The notes: generated by a model not told the origin, from the letters alone. Shown: positions 7,509-16,456, numbered from the stretch's first letter. The stretch: DNA of 64,000 nucleotides from Phytomonospora endophytica (GCF_014202425.1 NZ_JACHGT010000015.1:62001-126000); one strand, 5' to 3'. Program-made: numbers and translations.

Positions 7509-8681
7509 ATGACGGTTCGCACGGCGACGCCGCGCCTGGCGCGGGCGATCAACGACCGGGTCGCGCTCGACCTTCTCATCGCCCACGGCCCCCTGTCGGC
7601 GCCCCGCCTGCGCGAGCTGACGGGCCTGTCCCGCCCGACCGTGTCCGACCTCCTCGACCGCCTCGGCGAAGCCGGCCTCGTCGAGGCCGTCGGCGAGGAG
7701 GGCGCCGACCGTCGCGGCCCCAACGCCAAGATCTACGGCCTGGTCGCCGACCACGCCCACGTCGCCGGCGTCGACGTCCGCCACGACGCGGTCACCGCCG
7801 TCGTCGCCGACCTCACCGGCAAGTCCGTGGCCACCGCCCGCCGCGCCCTCGCCCCCGGCGCCGTCCTCCAGAAGACGATCCGGCAGGCCGCCGCCGACGC
7901 CGCCCGCCGCGCCGGAGTCACCCTGGCCGACCTGCACAACCTCGTCATCGGCGCGCCCGGCATGGTCGACCCCCGCACCGGCGGCATGGCCTTTCCGGGC
8001 TGGCCCGCCGTGCCCCTCCCGGACCTCCGCGAACTGCTCGGCGTGCCCGTCGTCGTCGAGAACGAGGTCAACCTCGCCGCCATCGCCGAGCACGACAAGG
8101 GCGCCGCCGCCGGACACGACGACTTCGCCCTGATCTGGCTCGACCGCGGCATCGGCGGCGCCGTCGTCATCGGCGGAAGACTGCGCCGGGGCGCCTCCGG
8201 CGCGGCCGGCGAGCTCGGCCGTCTCCCCGTCAACGCCGCCGACCTGCCCGGCGTCGAGACCTGCACCGGCGGGTTCCAGGACCTCGCGGGCCTCCCCGCC
8301 GTCCTCGACCTCGCCGCACGGCACGGGATCCCCGGCGACCGGCCGGGCGAGATCCTCGACGCCGCGCACGCCTCGGGCGCGGCCGCCTTCTTCGACGAAC
8401 TCGCCGAACGGGTCGCCTTCGGCGCCGCGGCCGCCGTCGTCGTCTTCGACCCCGGCCTCGTCGTCCTCGCCGGAGAGACCGGCCGGCACGGCGGCGGGGA
8501 ACTGGCCAGGCGGGTCGCCGAACGCCTCACCGTGATCAGCCTGGTGCGCACCGAGGTCCGGCCGACGGCCCTGTCGGACAACCCGATCCTCGCCGGAGCC
8601 GTGCGCACGGCCCTCGTCTCGGCCCATGACGAGGTCTTCGGGGGTTCCGGTTCCTGGTCTGCGGCCGCCGACCTCTCCTGA
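7509..8681 (+). CDS. ROK-family transcriptional repressor
   Basis: The protein has 390 residues; the ATG follows GAGGAGG. A winged helix-turn-helix at about residues 20-65 (LSAPRLRELTGLSRPTVSDLLDRL) precedes a ROK sugar-kinase-like domain with VIGAPGMVDPRTG, VVENEVNLAAIAE and DRGIGGAVVIGG. ROK repressors bind DNA and release it on binding a sugar. The usual zinc motif CxCGxxGCxE is missing: the equivalent loop reads PGVETCTGGFQDL with a single Cys. Its place beside two MFS genes suggests that it controls them and itself. The stop codon lies inside a hairpin shared with the convergent gene. Confidence 0.88.
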   Translation: MTVRTATPRLARAINDRVALDLLIAHGPLSAPRLRELTGLSRPTVSDLLDRLGEAGLVEAVGEEGADRRGPNAKIYGLVADHAHVAGVDVRHDAVTAVVADLTGKSVATARRALAPGAVLQKTIRQAAADAARRAGVTLADLHNLVIGAPGMVDPRTGGMAFPGWPAVPLPDLRELLGVPVVVENEVNLAAIAEHDKGAAAGHDDFALIWLDRGIGGAVVIGGRLRRGASGAAGELGRLPVNAADLPGVETCTGGFQDLAGLPAVLDLAARHGIPGDRPGEILDAAHASGAAAFFDELAERVAFGAAAAVVVFDPGLVVLAGETGRHGGGELARRVAERLTVISLVRTEVRPTALSDNPILAGAVRTALVSAHDEVFGGSGSWSAAADLS

Positions 8682-8692
8682 ACGTCAGGAGA
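8674..8692. terminator. Bidirectional hairpin overlapping two stop codons
   Basis: TCTCCTGA, loop ACG, TCAGGAGA forms a perfect 8-bp stem. The TGA of the rightward ROK gene (8679-8681) and the TGA of the leftward gene (8685-8687) are both part of the stem, so one compact hairpin can serve both converging transcripts. Confidence 0.6.
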
Positions 8693-9263
8693 CGCCCGGC
8701 GTCGTCGCGGCCGGACCGCGCTCGCCGGTCGTCCAGCCCCACACCTCGGCCTCGGCGATGAACGCCGAGGACATCGGCGCCTCCAGGTCGACCTCCGGGG
8801 CGCCCGGCACGAGTTCGCCGCCGACCCTGATGGTCCCCGCGCGGCACGGCATCCAGACCGTCGACAGGACGTTGGTCGTGCCGCCCAGGTCATAGGCGTC
8901 GTCGCGGGTCAGCATGCGGTCGAAGGGGCCGGTGATCTCGACCTCGACGTCGTCGGCGGCCGCGCGGACACCCGTCGACAGGTCGAGATCCCACTCGACG
9001 GGGGCGACGGTGTACTCCGGCTCGCTCCACGGGATGGCGCCGTTGACGCCTTTGAGGTGCCGGTTGAAGGACTCGGCCAGCCAGACCGAGAGGTCCCGGT
9101 CGGCCCCGAGCACGCGGATGCGGCCGGGTCGCCCGAACACGATGACGTGGCCGGTGCCGCCCTGTTCCGACCAGTCGGAGCGCCACAGGGACGCGTAGGC
9201 GACGGCCGTGCCGTCGTCGTAGAGGGTCACGCAGGGGTTGGCGCCGAGGAGTCGAAGGCTCAT
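8685..9263 (-). CDS. Conserved-looking protein of unknown function
   Basis: The protein has 192 residues, starts MSLRLLGANPCVTLYDDGTAVAYASLW, and has no signal peptide or membrane segment. The composition is that of a soluble, beta-rich protein with many Trp residues (SLWRSDWSEQ, WSEPEYTVAPVEWDLDL). I do not recognise a family. No clear Shine-Dalgarno stands before the ATG, so translation may be leaderless. It converges on the ROK gene and is followed by a divergent-looking gap before the VOC gene, so the context gives no functional hint. Confidence 0.7.
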   Translation of the reverse strand: MSLRLLGANPCVTLYDDGTAVAYASLWRSDWSEQGGTGHVIVFGRPGRIRVLGADRDLSVWLAESFNRHLKGVNGAIPWSEPEYTVAPVEWDLDLSTGVRAAADDVEVEITGPFDRMLTRDDAYDLGGTTNVLSTVWMPCRAGTIRVGGELVPGAPEVDLEAPMSSAFIAEAEVWGWTTGERGPAATTPGVS

Positions 9264-9312
9264 GGGCGCGAGTCTAAGAGGGCGCCGCCGTCGGGTTCTC
9301 GTGCGTTTCGGG

Positions 9313-9768
9313 TCAGTGCACGCAGAACTCGTTGCCTTCCGGATCGCCCATCAGGGCGGTGAACGAGTTGGCGTCCTCCGCGTCCGTGAGGCGCAGACGC
9401 GACGCACCCGCGGCCTCCAATCGCGCCACCTCGGCCAGCACCCGCTCCCTGCGGGTGGCGAACGGAACGTCGCGCCCTCCGCCGACGCCGAGGTCGAGAT
9501 GCAGCCGGTTCTTGACGGTCTTCGCCTCCGGCACCTGCTGGAACCAGATCCGCGGCCCGGCGCCGGTGGGATCCACGACGGAGTCGCTGCAGTCGCCCTC
9601 GCCCAGATCCTCCTCCGACAGGCCCCGCGCGAGCCAGTACGCGCGCCAGGTGGCGAACGGAGCCGGCGCGGCTTCGACGTCGTATCCCAGGGCGGTGGCC
9701 CAGAACACCGCGAGCCGCTCGGAATCGGCGCAGTCGACGGTCAGCTGGAGCACGGGCTTCATGGTCAT
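9313..9768 (-). CDS. VOC/glyoxalase-like domain protein
   Basis: The protein has 151 residues and a single-copy vicinal-oxygen-chelate fold. It starts KPVLQLTVDCADSERLAVFWATALGYDV, has a central PRIWFQQVPEAKTVKNRLHLDL, and ends FTALMGDPEGNEFCVH. The His in NRLHLDL and the Glu in GNEFCVH are typical metal ligands of this subgroup. Such proteins include glyoxalases, antibiotic-binding proteins and dioxygenases; the substrate is unknown. Start choice lies between two ATGs two codons apart. Confidence 0.82.
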   Translation of the reverse strand: MTMKPVLQLTVDCADSERLAVFWATALGYDVEAAPAPFATWRAYWLARGLSEEDLGEGDCSDSVVDPTGAGPRIWFQQVPEAKTVKNRLHLDLGVGGGRDVPFATRRERVLAEVARLEAAGASRLRLTDAEDANSFTALMGDPEGNEFCVH

Positions 9769-9869
9769 CGCAGCACTGTAGAGGAGACGCGGACGCCCTG
9801 ACCGTGAGACCCGGCACGGGGGCCGTGCGCGGCGACGGCGTCAGTTCCGCCACCGCGCGGCCCCAACGT

Positions 9870-11156
9870 CTAGGCCCGCCGCGGTGCCGTGCGCACCTGC
9901 TGCCCGGCGCCGATGCGTTCGCCGCGGTCACCGAAGAAGTGCAGCTGGCGGGTGTCTATCTGCACGCTGATCCGGTCGCCCGGACCGAGCCGCGGGTAGG
10001 GCGCGAGCCGCAGCGTCAGGTCGATCGGGCGCTGCAGGTGCCGCTCCTGGCCCGGCGCCGCCGGCGGTGGATGCGAGGCGACGGCCTGGATCTCGCGACG
10101 GCGGAACAGGCCGCGCTTGACCGTTCTCGGCGCGGGCCGGGGGGTCGCCTCGGTCATCTCGATCGGCGCGGCGGTCGCGCCGACGTCGAGGTGCGCCAGC
10201 GACTCGTGGCCCGAGTGCTCCAGGTGCTTGACGCGCGTGTGCAGGATCGGGTCCTGGCTGGCCGGGTCGGGCAGCCGCAGCGCCTCCGGCCGCAACCCGA
10301 CGATGATGTCCTCGCCGTGGTAGTGCCGCAGCATGTGGGCGGTGACGTCGTGGCCGGGCACGTCGATGGACTGCTCGCCGATCTGGAGCAGCACCCGCTT
10401 GTCGAGGTGGGCCATGACCCGGGCCTGGACGAGCGTCATCCGCGGTGTGCCGAGGAAAGCGGCGACGTAGGCCGTCGCCGGATGGTGGTAGACCTCGTTG
10501 GGCGTACCGACGTCCTGGAGGACCCCGTTGCGCATCACCGCGATCCGGTCGGCCATCGTCAGGGCCTCGGTCTGGTCGTGGGTCACGTACACCGTGGTGA
10601 CCTTGAGTTCGCGCACGAGGCCGGAGATCTCGGCCCGCAGTTGCGCCCGCAGTCCACTGTCCAGATTGGACAGTGGCTCGTCCATCAGGAAGATCCGGGG
10701 TTTGCGGGCGAGAGCCCGGCCCATCGCCACCCGCTGGCGCTGTCCGCCGGACAACTGCGCGGGTTTGCGGCCGAGTGTGTCGGTGATATCGAGAACCGTT
10801 GCCAGTTGGGAGACCTGAGCGTCGATATCGTTCTGCGCGCGTTTTCTCAAGCGCAGTGGAAAGCCGATGTTCTCCCCGACCGTCATGTGCGGATAGAGCG
10901 CGTAGTTCTGGAAGATCATCGCGATCTGGCGATCGGCGGGATGTACGTTCCCGACCGGTTCCCCGTCGAGCAGAACCTCGCCCGCGGAGGGATCCTCCAG
11001 GCCCGCGATCATGCGCAGCGCGGTGGACTTCCCGCAGCCCGAGGGCCCGAGGAGCACGAGGAACTCGCCGTTGTCGACCGTCAGGTTCAAGTCGTCGACG
11101 GCGACGGTGCCGTCGGGGAAGACTTTGGACAATCCTTTTGCTTCGATAGCGGTCAC
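9870..11156 (-). CDS. Sugar-type ABC transporter ATPase (MsiK/UgpC-like), unpaired
   Basis: The protein has 428 residues. I place the start at GTG 11156, seven bases after AGGGA, rather than at GTG 11177. The nucleotide-binding domain is canonical: Walker A GPSGCGKST, Q-loop FQNYALYPHM, signature LSGGQRQRVAMGRAL, Walker B IFLMDEP. The C-terminal MOBE/OB region is about 50 residues longer than usual and contains a basic, proline-rich insert (TVKRGLFRRREIQAVASHPPP). No permease or binding protein adjoins it. In actinomycetes one MsiK ATPase can drive several sugar importers, so it may serve remote or multiple systems. The polyol importer at 49-52 kb has its own, less canonical ATPases. Confidence 0.85.
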   Translation of the reverse strand: MTAIEAKGLSKVFPDGTVAVDDLNLTVDNGEFLVLLGPSGCGKSTALRMIAGLEDPSAGEVLLDGEPVGNVHPADRQIAMIFQNYALYPHMTVGENIGFPLRLRKRAQNDIDAQVSQLATVLDITDTLGRKPAQLSGGQRQRVAMGRALARKPRIFLMDEPLSNLDSGLRAQLRAEISGLVRELKVTTVYVTHDQTEALTMADRIAVMRNGVLQDVGTPNEVYHHPATAYVAAFLGTPRMTLVQARVMAHLDKRVLLQIGEQSIDVPGHDVTAHMLRHYHGEDIIVGLRPEALRLPDPASQDPILHTRVKHLEHSGHESLAHLDVGATAAPIEMTEATPRPAPRTVKRGLFRRREIQAVASHPPPAAPGQERHLQRPIDLTLRLAPYPRLGPGDRISVQIDTRQLHFFGDRGERIGAGQQVRTAPRRA

Positions 11157-11313
11157 AGTCGATCCCTGGGAATTCACCGAGTAAAGACGCCCACACGTGA
11201 CATGCGTGTTGCGACACTATGACCTTCCGGGGAATCGCGGCCATCCCCTGAATGTCCGACCTTGGAAACCGACCGGGGAACTTTTGAGTACCTACGGCGC
11301 CGAAGAAACGCGA

Positions 11314-11330
11314 CGGTCCATAAAGGACCG
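11314..11330 (-). terminator. Hairpin terminator after the beta-helix gene
   Basis: CGGTCC, loop ATAAA, GGACCG, about 32 bp beyond the stop of the leftward gene at 11363. Confidence 0.45.
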
Positions 11331-11362
11331 CCGTGCGCGGGTCGGCGCGTGCTCGGCCGGGG

Positions 11363-12583
11363 CTAGATTCCGTCGCTCACGTGTACGTCGGCGCTGCCCT
11401 CGGTGTCGATCTCCTTGCCCATCCCGGAGATGAGGTTCCCCGCCGAGACCACGGTCAGCGAACCGCCGTCGCCGACGTAGTAGCCGAGCCCGACGTCGAG
11501 CGCGGTCCCGTGCCCGATCGCCGAGTTCCCGGTGACCGTGGCGTTCCCGGCGCCGCCGCCGTTGACGCCGTCGAGTCCGATGTAGATGTGCGTGCCCAGC
11601 GGGGGAGGTCCGCCGTCCCTGGTGAACAGGTTGACGCGGTTGCCGGTGATCGCGTTGGACACGTCCTCCTGAAGCGTGCAGCGGATCCCGAAATACCACT
11701 CGCTCGGGGTGCCCTGCCCGCCGAAGTCCTCGACGTAGTTGTCGCTGATCCCGGTGTTGTAGCAGCGATGCGCGCTGATGGCGTGCACGCCGACGCCGTA
11801 GAGATGGTTGTTGCGGATCTGCCAGCCGGCGGCGTTGTCGAGGTCGACGCCCGAGCCGCCGCTCTCCTCGATCCAGTTGCGTTCGAGGATCCAGTCGGTG
11901 ACGGCGTTGCCCGGGTCGTTGACCCGGATCCCGGCACCGCCGTTGTGGTGCACGTAGGAGTCGCTGATGATCGAGTTGACCATCGTCTGCCCGTCCTTGA
12001 GCGGCGTCCCGTTCGCCGAGCGGCTGTCGATGTGGATCCCGTCCCCGGCGGCGGCGTGGATCTCGACGTCGTAGACGCGGCTGTCCCAGGCCTTCAGCAC
12101 CAGCCCGTGCGTACCGGTGTTGGCGGGGGCGTTGGCGTCGATGGTCAGGCGCTCGACGCGCACGCCGGTGTTGACCCAGTCCTGGTTCTTCGTCCAGGTG
12201 TCGGTGGACACCAGCGCGGGCAGGTTGCGGCCGTCGGCCTGGCGCAGGATCGTGGCGTTGCGCCCGTCGCCGCGGTAGGTGCGCACGTCGGCGAGTTCGA
12301 GGGTGCTGACCAGCAGGCAGGTCCCGGAGATGACGATCTCGTCGCCGGGCGCCGAGGCGTTGATCATGTCCTGGACGAGTTTCGAGTCGCCGGTGGTGGT
12401 GCCGTCCCCGGCGGTGTTGGTGCACTCGACGTCGTGCCGCGCGGCGGCGGCCGGGCGGACGTCGCCGAGCAGGAACGCGCCGAACAGCATCCCGAAGATC
12501 AGGGACACGCCGATCGCCCAGGACAGCGTCCGGTCGCGGACCTTCAGGCGAGGGGGTGGCGTGGGTGCGGTGGTCGGGCGCAC
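11363..12583 (-). CDS. Secreted or membrane-anchored parallel beta-helix protein
   Basis: The protein has 406 residues. The GTG at 12583 follows GGAGG by five bases and is preferred to longer frames. A hydrophobic segment at about residues 22-45 (LSWAIGVSLIFGMLFGAFLLG) followed by PAAAA acts as signal peptide or anchor. The rest has repeated short strands with N/D/G turns (IRNNHLYGVGVHAISAHRC, ISDNYVEDFGG, ATVTGNSAIGHGTALDVG), typical of right-handed parallel beta-helix (pectate-lyase-like, NosD/CASH) folds. This fold is used by polysaccharide lyases and epimerases, but I cannot point to catalytic residues. It lies alone between an ABC ATPase and a GNAT gene. Confidence 0.78.
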   Translation of the reverse strand: MRPTTAPTPPPRLKVRDRTLSWAIGVSLIFGMLFGAFLLGDVRPAAAARHDVECTNTAGDGTTTGDSKLVQDMINASAPGDEIVISGTCLLVSTLELADVRTYRGDGRNATILRQADGRNLPALVSTDTWTKNQDWVNTGVRVERLTIDANAPANTGTHGLVLKAWDSRVYDVEIHAAAGDGIHIDSRSANGTPLKDGQTMVNSIISDSYVHHNGGAGIRVNDPGNAVTDWILERNWIEESGGSGVDLDNAAGWQIRNNHLYGVGVHAISAHRCYNTGISDNYVEDFGGQGTPSEWYFGIRCTLQEDVSNAITGNRVNLFTRDGGPPPLGTHIYIGLDGVNGGGAGNATVTGNSAIGHGTALDVGLGYYVGDGGSLTVVSAGNLISGMGKEIDTEGSADVHVSDGI

Positions 12584-12695
12584 GGGTCCTCCAAGCCGCG
12601 GCCCGGCGCGTCCGGGCTCGCTCGGACCGGACGCTACCGGAACGCGGTCCACTGTGGAGGTACCAAGATCGCCCGCGGCCCGCGGGCCTGCGGAC

Positions 12696-13148
12696 CTAGA
12701 GGTTCATCTTGTAACCGATATGCGATCCGCTGTATCCGAGGCGTTCGTAGAAGCGGTGGGCGTCGGTGCGGGCGGAGTTGGAGCTGAGCTGGATCAGGCT
12801 GCAGCCGAGCTCCTTGGCGCGCGTGGCGGCCCACTCCATGAGGGTCGTGCCGAGACCGGTCCCGCGCTCGTCGCGGTGGATCCGCACGCCCTCGACCTGC
12901 CCGCGCGTGGCCGCCTTGAGCGACAGCCCGTAGATGACCGTCAGCTGGAGGGTCCCGACGACCCGGCCGTCGCGTTCGGCGACCACGATGTGCTGGTGCG
13001 GGTCGGCGTCGGCGACGGCGAACGCGGCCAGATAGGGCGTGAGATCGGCGGCGTCCTCGCGGGACTTGCCGAGCATGTCGTCGGCCAGCATCGCGACGAT
13101 GGCGGGCACGTCCTCGACCGTCGCGGGCCGGATGTGGAGATCGCTCAT
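12696..13148 (-). CDS. GNAT-family N-acetyltransferase
   Basis: The protein has 150 residues and a single GNAT domain: DGRVVGTLQLTVIYGLS (strand 4), VEGVRIHRDERGTGLGTTLMEWA (acetyl-CoA pyrophosphate loop R/QxxGxG/A), and HRFYERLGYSGS near the end. It resembles small actinobacterial acetyltransferases that acylate amines or amino groups. The substrate cannot be inferred. It shares the leftward direction of its neighbours with small gaps (21 bp from the MFS exporter), so cotranscription with the exporter is possible. Confidence 0.85.
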   Translation of the reverse strand: MSDLHIRPATVEDVPAIVAMLADDMLGKSREDAADLTPYLAAFAVADADPHQHIVVAERDGRVVGTLQLTVIYGLSLKAATRGQVEGVRIHRDERGTGLGTTLMEWAATRAKELGCSLIQLSSNSARTDAHRFYERLGYSGSHIGYKMNL

Positions 13149-13169
13149 GATCGCGATCGTAAACCCCGC

Positions 13170-14645
13170 TCAGGCCTCCTGCTTCAGCCCGGGGTCGAGG
13201 GGTGGCGCGTCATACGCGCAGTGCGTGTGCGCCGTCGGCTGGAGCCGGTCGGGCTCCTTCGCGGGATCCCGCACGAACAGCCACGACACCACCGCACCGG
13301 CCGCGAGCAGCCCCGCGCACCACAGCGTGGCGACCTTGAACCCGGAGGTGAACGCCGCCGGATCCTCATAGGCGTTGCCGGTCAGGCCCGACACCAGCGG
13401 CAGCGCCGCCACCGCGAGCAGGCTCGCCGCCCGCGCCACCGCGTTGTTCACACCGCTGGCGACCCCGGCGTGCCGCTGGTCGGCGGCGGCGAGGACGCCG
13501 GCGGTCAGCGGGGCCACCGTGATCGTCATGCCGATGCCGACGAGCAACACCGCCGGAAGCACCTCGGTGAAGTAGTTCGCGTCGGCGTCGATGCGCAGGA
13601 ACAGCAGCGTCCCGGCCGCCGCGACCGCCGGGCCGACCGTCAGCGGCCGCCGCGGGCCGAGGCGCTCGCCGAGATCCCCGGCGCGCGAGGAGAACAGCAG
13701 CATCAGGATCGTGAAGGGCAGCAGTGACACCCCGGCGGCGAGTGCGGTGTACTCGGCGACGGTCTGGAGGTAGAGGACCAGGAAGAACAGGACCCCGCCG
13801 AGGGCGGCGTAGACGAAGAAGGTCGCGGCGTTGATCGCGCTGAACTGGCGGGAGGCGAACAGCGAGGGCGGCAGCACCGGTCGCGCGGTCCGGCGTTCCC
13901 AGATCAGGAAGGCCGTGAAGGCGGCGACGCCGATGACACCGGCCGTGATGGCCGGGCCTATCGGATCGGTCTGGACCAGCGCGTAGGTGACCCCGGCGAG
14001 GCCGAGCGCGCCGAGGAGGCTGCCGAGGACGTCGAAACGGCCGTCGGCGTCGCCCTCGGTCTTGCTCTCGGGCACCCACTTGAAGGTCGCCAGGACCGCC
14101 ATCAGGACCACCGGGGCGTTGATGAAGAAGACCCAGCGCCAGTTCAGGGCGTCGACCATCCAGCCGCCCAGGAACGGCCCGGCCGCCGCGGCGACCCCGC
14201 CGAGCCCGGACCACGCGCCGATGGCGCGCGCCCGGTCGCGCGGGGCGATCGCGGACTGGATCATCGCCAGCGAACCGGGCGTCAGCAGGCCCGCGCCGAC
14301 GCCCTGGAGGATGCGCGCGGCGACCAGCGTCGGCGTGTTCACCGCGACCCCGCACAGCATCGAGGCGACGCCGAACCAGATCACCCCGATGACGAACACC
14401 CGCCGCCGCCCGTAGCGGTCTCCGAGGGCACCGCCGAGCAGCACCAGCGCGGCCAGCGTCAGCGTGTAACCGTTGACGATCCACTGCAGGCCGTCCATCC
14501 GCGCGCCGAACTCGGCGCCGATGTGCGGGAGGGCGACGTTGACGACGGTCCCGTCGAGCATCGCCACGCTCGACCCGAGGACGGCGGCGGCGACCACGCC
14601 GCGGCCGGCCGCGGTGCTCAGCCGAACGGTCGGTGCTTGATCCAT
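13170..14645 (-). CDS. DHA2-family (EmrB/QacA-type, 14-TM) drug exporter
   Basis: The protein has 491 residues. The signatures of 14-helix proton-driven MFS drug efflux pumps are visible: DGTVVNVALPHIG in helix 1, GGALGDRYGRRRVFVIG (motif A), ARILQGVGAGLLTPGSLAMI (motif C-like region) and NWRWVFFINAPVV. The second half is full-length, with no truncation. The tail DPAKEPDRLQPTAHTHC is polar. The upstream sequence has only a weak ribosome site (AGGCGC). No TetR or MarR gene adjoins it; the flanking genes are two GNATs. The substrate is probably an amphiphilic drug or a metabolite. Confidence 0.88.
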   Translation of the reverse strand: MDQAPTVRLSTAAGRGVVAAAVLGSSVAMLDGTVVNVALPHIGAEFGARMDGLQWIVNGYTLTLAALVLLGGALGDRYGRRRVFVIGVIWFGVASMLCGVAVNTPTLVAARILQGVGAGLLTPGSLAMIQSAIAPRDRARAIGAWSGLGGVAAAAGPFLGGWMVDALNWRWVFFINAPVVLMAVLATFKWVPESKTEGDADGRFDVLGSLLGALGLAGVTYALVQTDPIGPAITAGVIGVAAFTAFLIWERRTARPVLPPSLFASRQFSAINAATFFVYAALGGVLFFLVLYLQTVAEYTALAAGVSLLPFTILMLLFSSRAGDLGERLGPRRPLTVGPAVAAAGTLLFLRIDADANYFTEVLPAVLLVGIGMTITVAPLTAGVLAAADQRHAGVASGVNNAVARAASLLAVAALPLVSGLTGNAYEDPAAFTSGFKVATLWCAGLLAAGAVVSWLFVRDPAKEPDRLQPTAHTHCAYDAPPLDPGLKQEA

Positions 14646-14652
14646 GCGCCTA

Positions 14653-15648
14653 TTAAGACACGGCGGAACCCGGCGCGGGCGAGGACACCGGGACCCACGC
14701 CTTCAGCACGTCGATCATGTACTTCGGGCGCATCCCGACCTTCTCGTAGATCTTGAAGGCGCCGGTGGAGTTGCCGGTGTCGACCGACAGGCCCACCCAC
14801 GTGCGGCCCTTCTCGGCGAACAGCGCGAAGGCCGTCCCGAGCAGCAGCTGCGCGAGGCCGCGCCCCCGGTAGTCGGGATGCACGACAAGGTTGCGGATCC
14901 AGCCGCCGTTGTCGGCGGCACCGATGTTGGCCGTCTGCAGCACCGCGGCGGGCTCGCCCTCCACGAACACGACCCGCCACTCGTCGTAGGGGGTGTTGCC
15001 GCTGGCGGCGGTGTTGGCCCACCAGGAGTCGAAGTCGACGCTGACGTGGTCGTCGAGGTCGGCGAAACCGCTGTCCATGATGCGGTGGTGGATCCGGGCG
15101 GCCTCGTCGCGGTCGGGCAGCTCGGTGAAGACCTTGACCTCGACGCCCTCGGGCGGCTCGGGGGTCCGCTCGTCGCCGCTGAGGTCGTAGTTCATGCGGC
15201 CGTAGTAGCGGTCGAGTTCGAAACCGGCGTTCTCGTAGACCTCGCGCAGGCCCGTCGCGCCGTGCGGCGCCGAGGCCCGCACGCGGATCCCGTCGAGGTC
15301 CTTGGCGGCGGCCAGTTCGGCGGCCCGCCCCAGCAGCACCTCGACGAGGGCCGTGGTCACCGGGCCGGCCTCCTCCGGGCGCACCGAGACGTCGATGCGG
15401 AGGCGCTCGCCGCCGTAGCTGTCGTCGACGTAGCCCCAGGCGGTGTAGCGGCCGTCGGCGTCGGCGATGAGCCATTCGTCGGCGTCGAGGGAGTGGCCGG
15501 TCTTACCCATCAGTTCGAGGATGTCTTCGATGGTGATGTCGGGTTCGCCGATGGTGGCGATGTCGTGCGCCCGCACGACGTCGAGGACGGCTTCGGCGTC
15601 GTCGAGGGTCGGGCGGAGGATGCGGTACCCGTCGGGCAGAGCAGACAT
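14653..15648 (-). CDS. Two-domain GNAT acetyltransferase
   Basis: The protein has 331 residues from the ATG at 15648; the longer frame adds a sequence without a ribosome site. There are two tandem GNAT modules. The N-terminal one begins YRILRPTLDDAEAVLDVVRAHD. The second carries WIRNLVVHPDYRGRGLAQLLLGTAFALFAEKG with the R-G-x-G-x-A acetyl-CoA loop, followed by NSTGAFKIYEKVGMRP. Such tandem GNATs acetylate diverse amines or peptides in actinomycetes, and mycothiol synthase MshD is the best-known example of the layout. I see no specific MshD signature, so I leave the substrate open. It sits 7 bp downstream-side of the MFS exporter start, in the same direction. Confidence 0.83.
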   Translation of the reverse strand: MSALPDGYRILRPTLDDAEAVLDVVRAHDIATIGEPDITIEDILELMGKTGHSLDADEWLIADADGRYTAWGYVDDSYGGERLRIDVSVRPEEAGPVTTALVEVLLGRAAELAAAKDLDGIRVRASAPHGATGLREVYENAGFELDRYYGRMNYDLSGDERTPEPPEGVEVKVFTELPDRDEAARIHHRIMDSGFADLDDHVSVDFDSWWANTAASGNTPYDEWRVVFVEGEPAAVLQTANIGAADNGGWIRNLVVHPDYRGRGLAQLLLGTAFALFAEKGRTWVGLSVDTGNSTGAFKIYEKVGMRPKYMIDVLKAWVPVSSPAPGSAVS

Positions 15649-15706
15649 CACGTCATTCTGGTGTGTCGCGGGGGCCGGTGTCCACCCGGATGACCCCTGT
15701 CCGACA

Positions 15707-16456
15707 TCAGGCCGAAACGAGGTCGATGACGTCACCGGCGACGGGCGTGAGGATCGGGCCGGGGTACTCGGCGGCGGCCTCCTCGCGGGAGACGGCGGGA
15801 TCGGAGCCGGGCCACAGGTGGGTCAGCGCCAGCCCGCGGGCGCCCGCCTCCCGCGCGAAACGGCCCGCCTCACCGGCGGTGAGCAGCAGGTTCCGTGTGT
15901 CGGGCGACGGCGACGGACCCTGGTGCGTCGCCTCGACGAGGAAGAGGTCGGCGTCGCGCCCGAGCTCGGCGATCGCCGGATCCGGTCCGGTGTCGCCGGT
16001 GTAGGCGAACGTGAAGGCGGGGGTGGACAACCGGACGCCGAAGTCGCCGACGTGGTGGGGAAGCCGAAAGGGCGTGAGCTCGAACGGTCCGATGTGGACG
16101 GTCTCCGGCCACGGCCGGATGTCGAAGACCTGCGACAGGCCCTCACCGGTGTCGAGCCCGTTGATCCGGGTGAGGACCCCTTCGGTGCAGAACAGCGGGA
16201 TCCGGGGCGCGCCGGGGGAGCCGTACAGGCGGATGCGCATCAGTGCGTGCAGGTCGGCGCAGTGATCGGCGTGCTCGTGGGTGATCACGACGGCGTCGAC
16301 CGCCCCTTGTGGACGATGCCGCAGCAGCGGGCCGGCCGTCCCGTAGCCCAGGTCGAGCACGAGGCTGACGCCCTCGTGTTCGAGAAGGTAGCCACTGCAG
16401 GGGTTGTCCGCCTGCGGATAGGCGCCGGAGGAACCGAGGACGGTCAGCGTCGACAT
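15707..16456 (-). CDS. Metallo-beta-lactamase-fold hydrolase (RNase Z-like)
   Basis: The protein has 249 residues. It begins MSTLTVLGSSGAYPQADNPCSGYLLEHEG, as RNase Z-like MBL proteins do. Zinc ligands are visible: HEHADH (HxHxDH) near residue 60, the Asp of FAYTGDTG near 170 and His in ALTHLWPGSDP near 215. Family members cleave phosphodiesters such as tRNA 3' trailers or cyclic nucleotides. The long exosite arm of true RNase Z is absent, so it is more likely a small phosphodiesterase-like hydrolase. It is divergent from the GH130 gene at 16542. Confidence 0.85.
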   Translation of the reverse strand: MSTLTVLGSSGAYPQADNPCSGYLLEHEGVSLVLDLGYGTAGPLLRHRPQGAVDAVVITHEHADHCADLHALMRIRLYGSPGAPRIPLFCTEGVLTRINGLDTGEGLSQVFDIRPWPETVHIGPFELTPFRLPHHVGDFGVRLSTPAFTFAYTGDTGPDPAIAELGRDADLFLVEATHQGPSPSPDTRNLLLTAGEAGRFAREAGARGLALTHLWPGSDPAVSREEAAAEYPGPILTPVAGDVIDLVSA

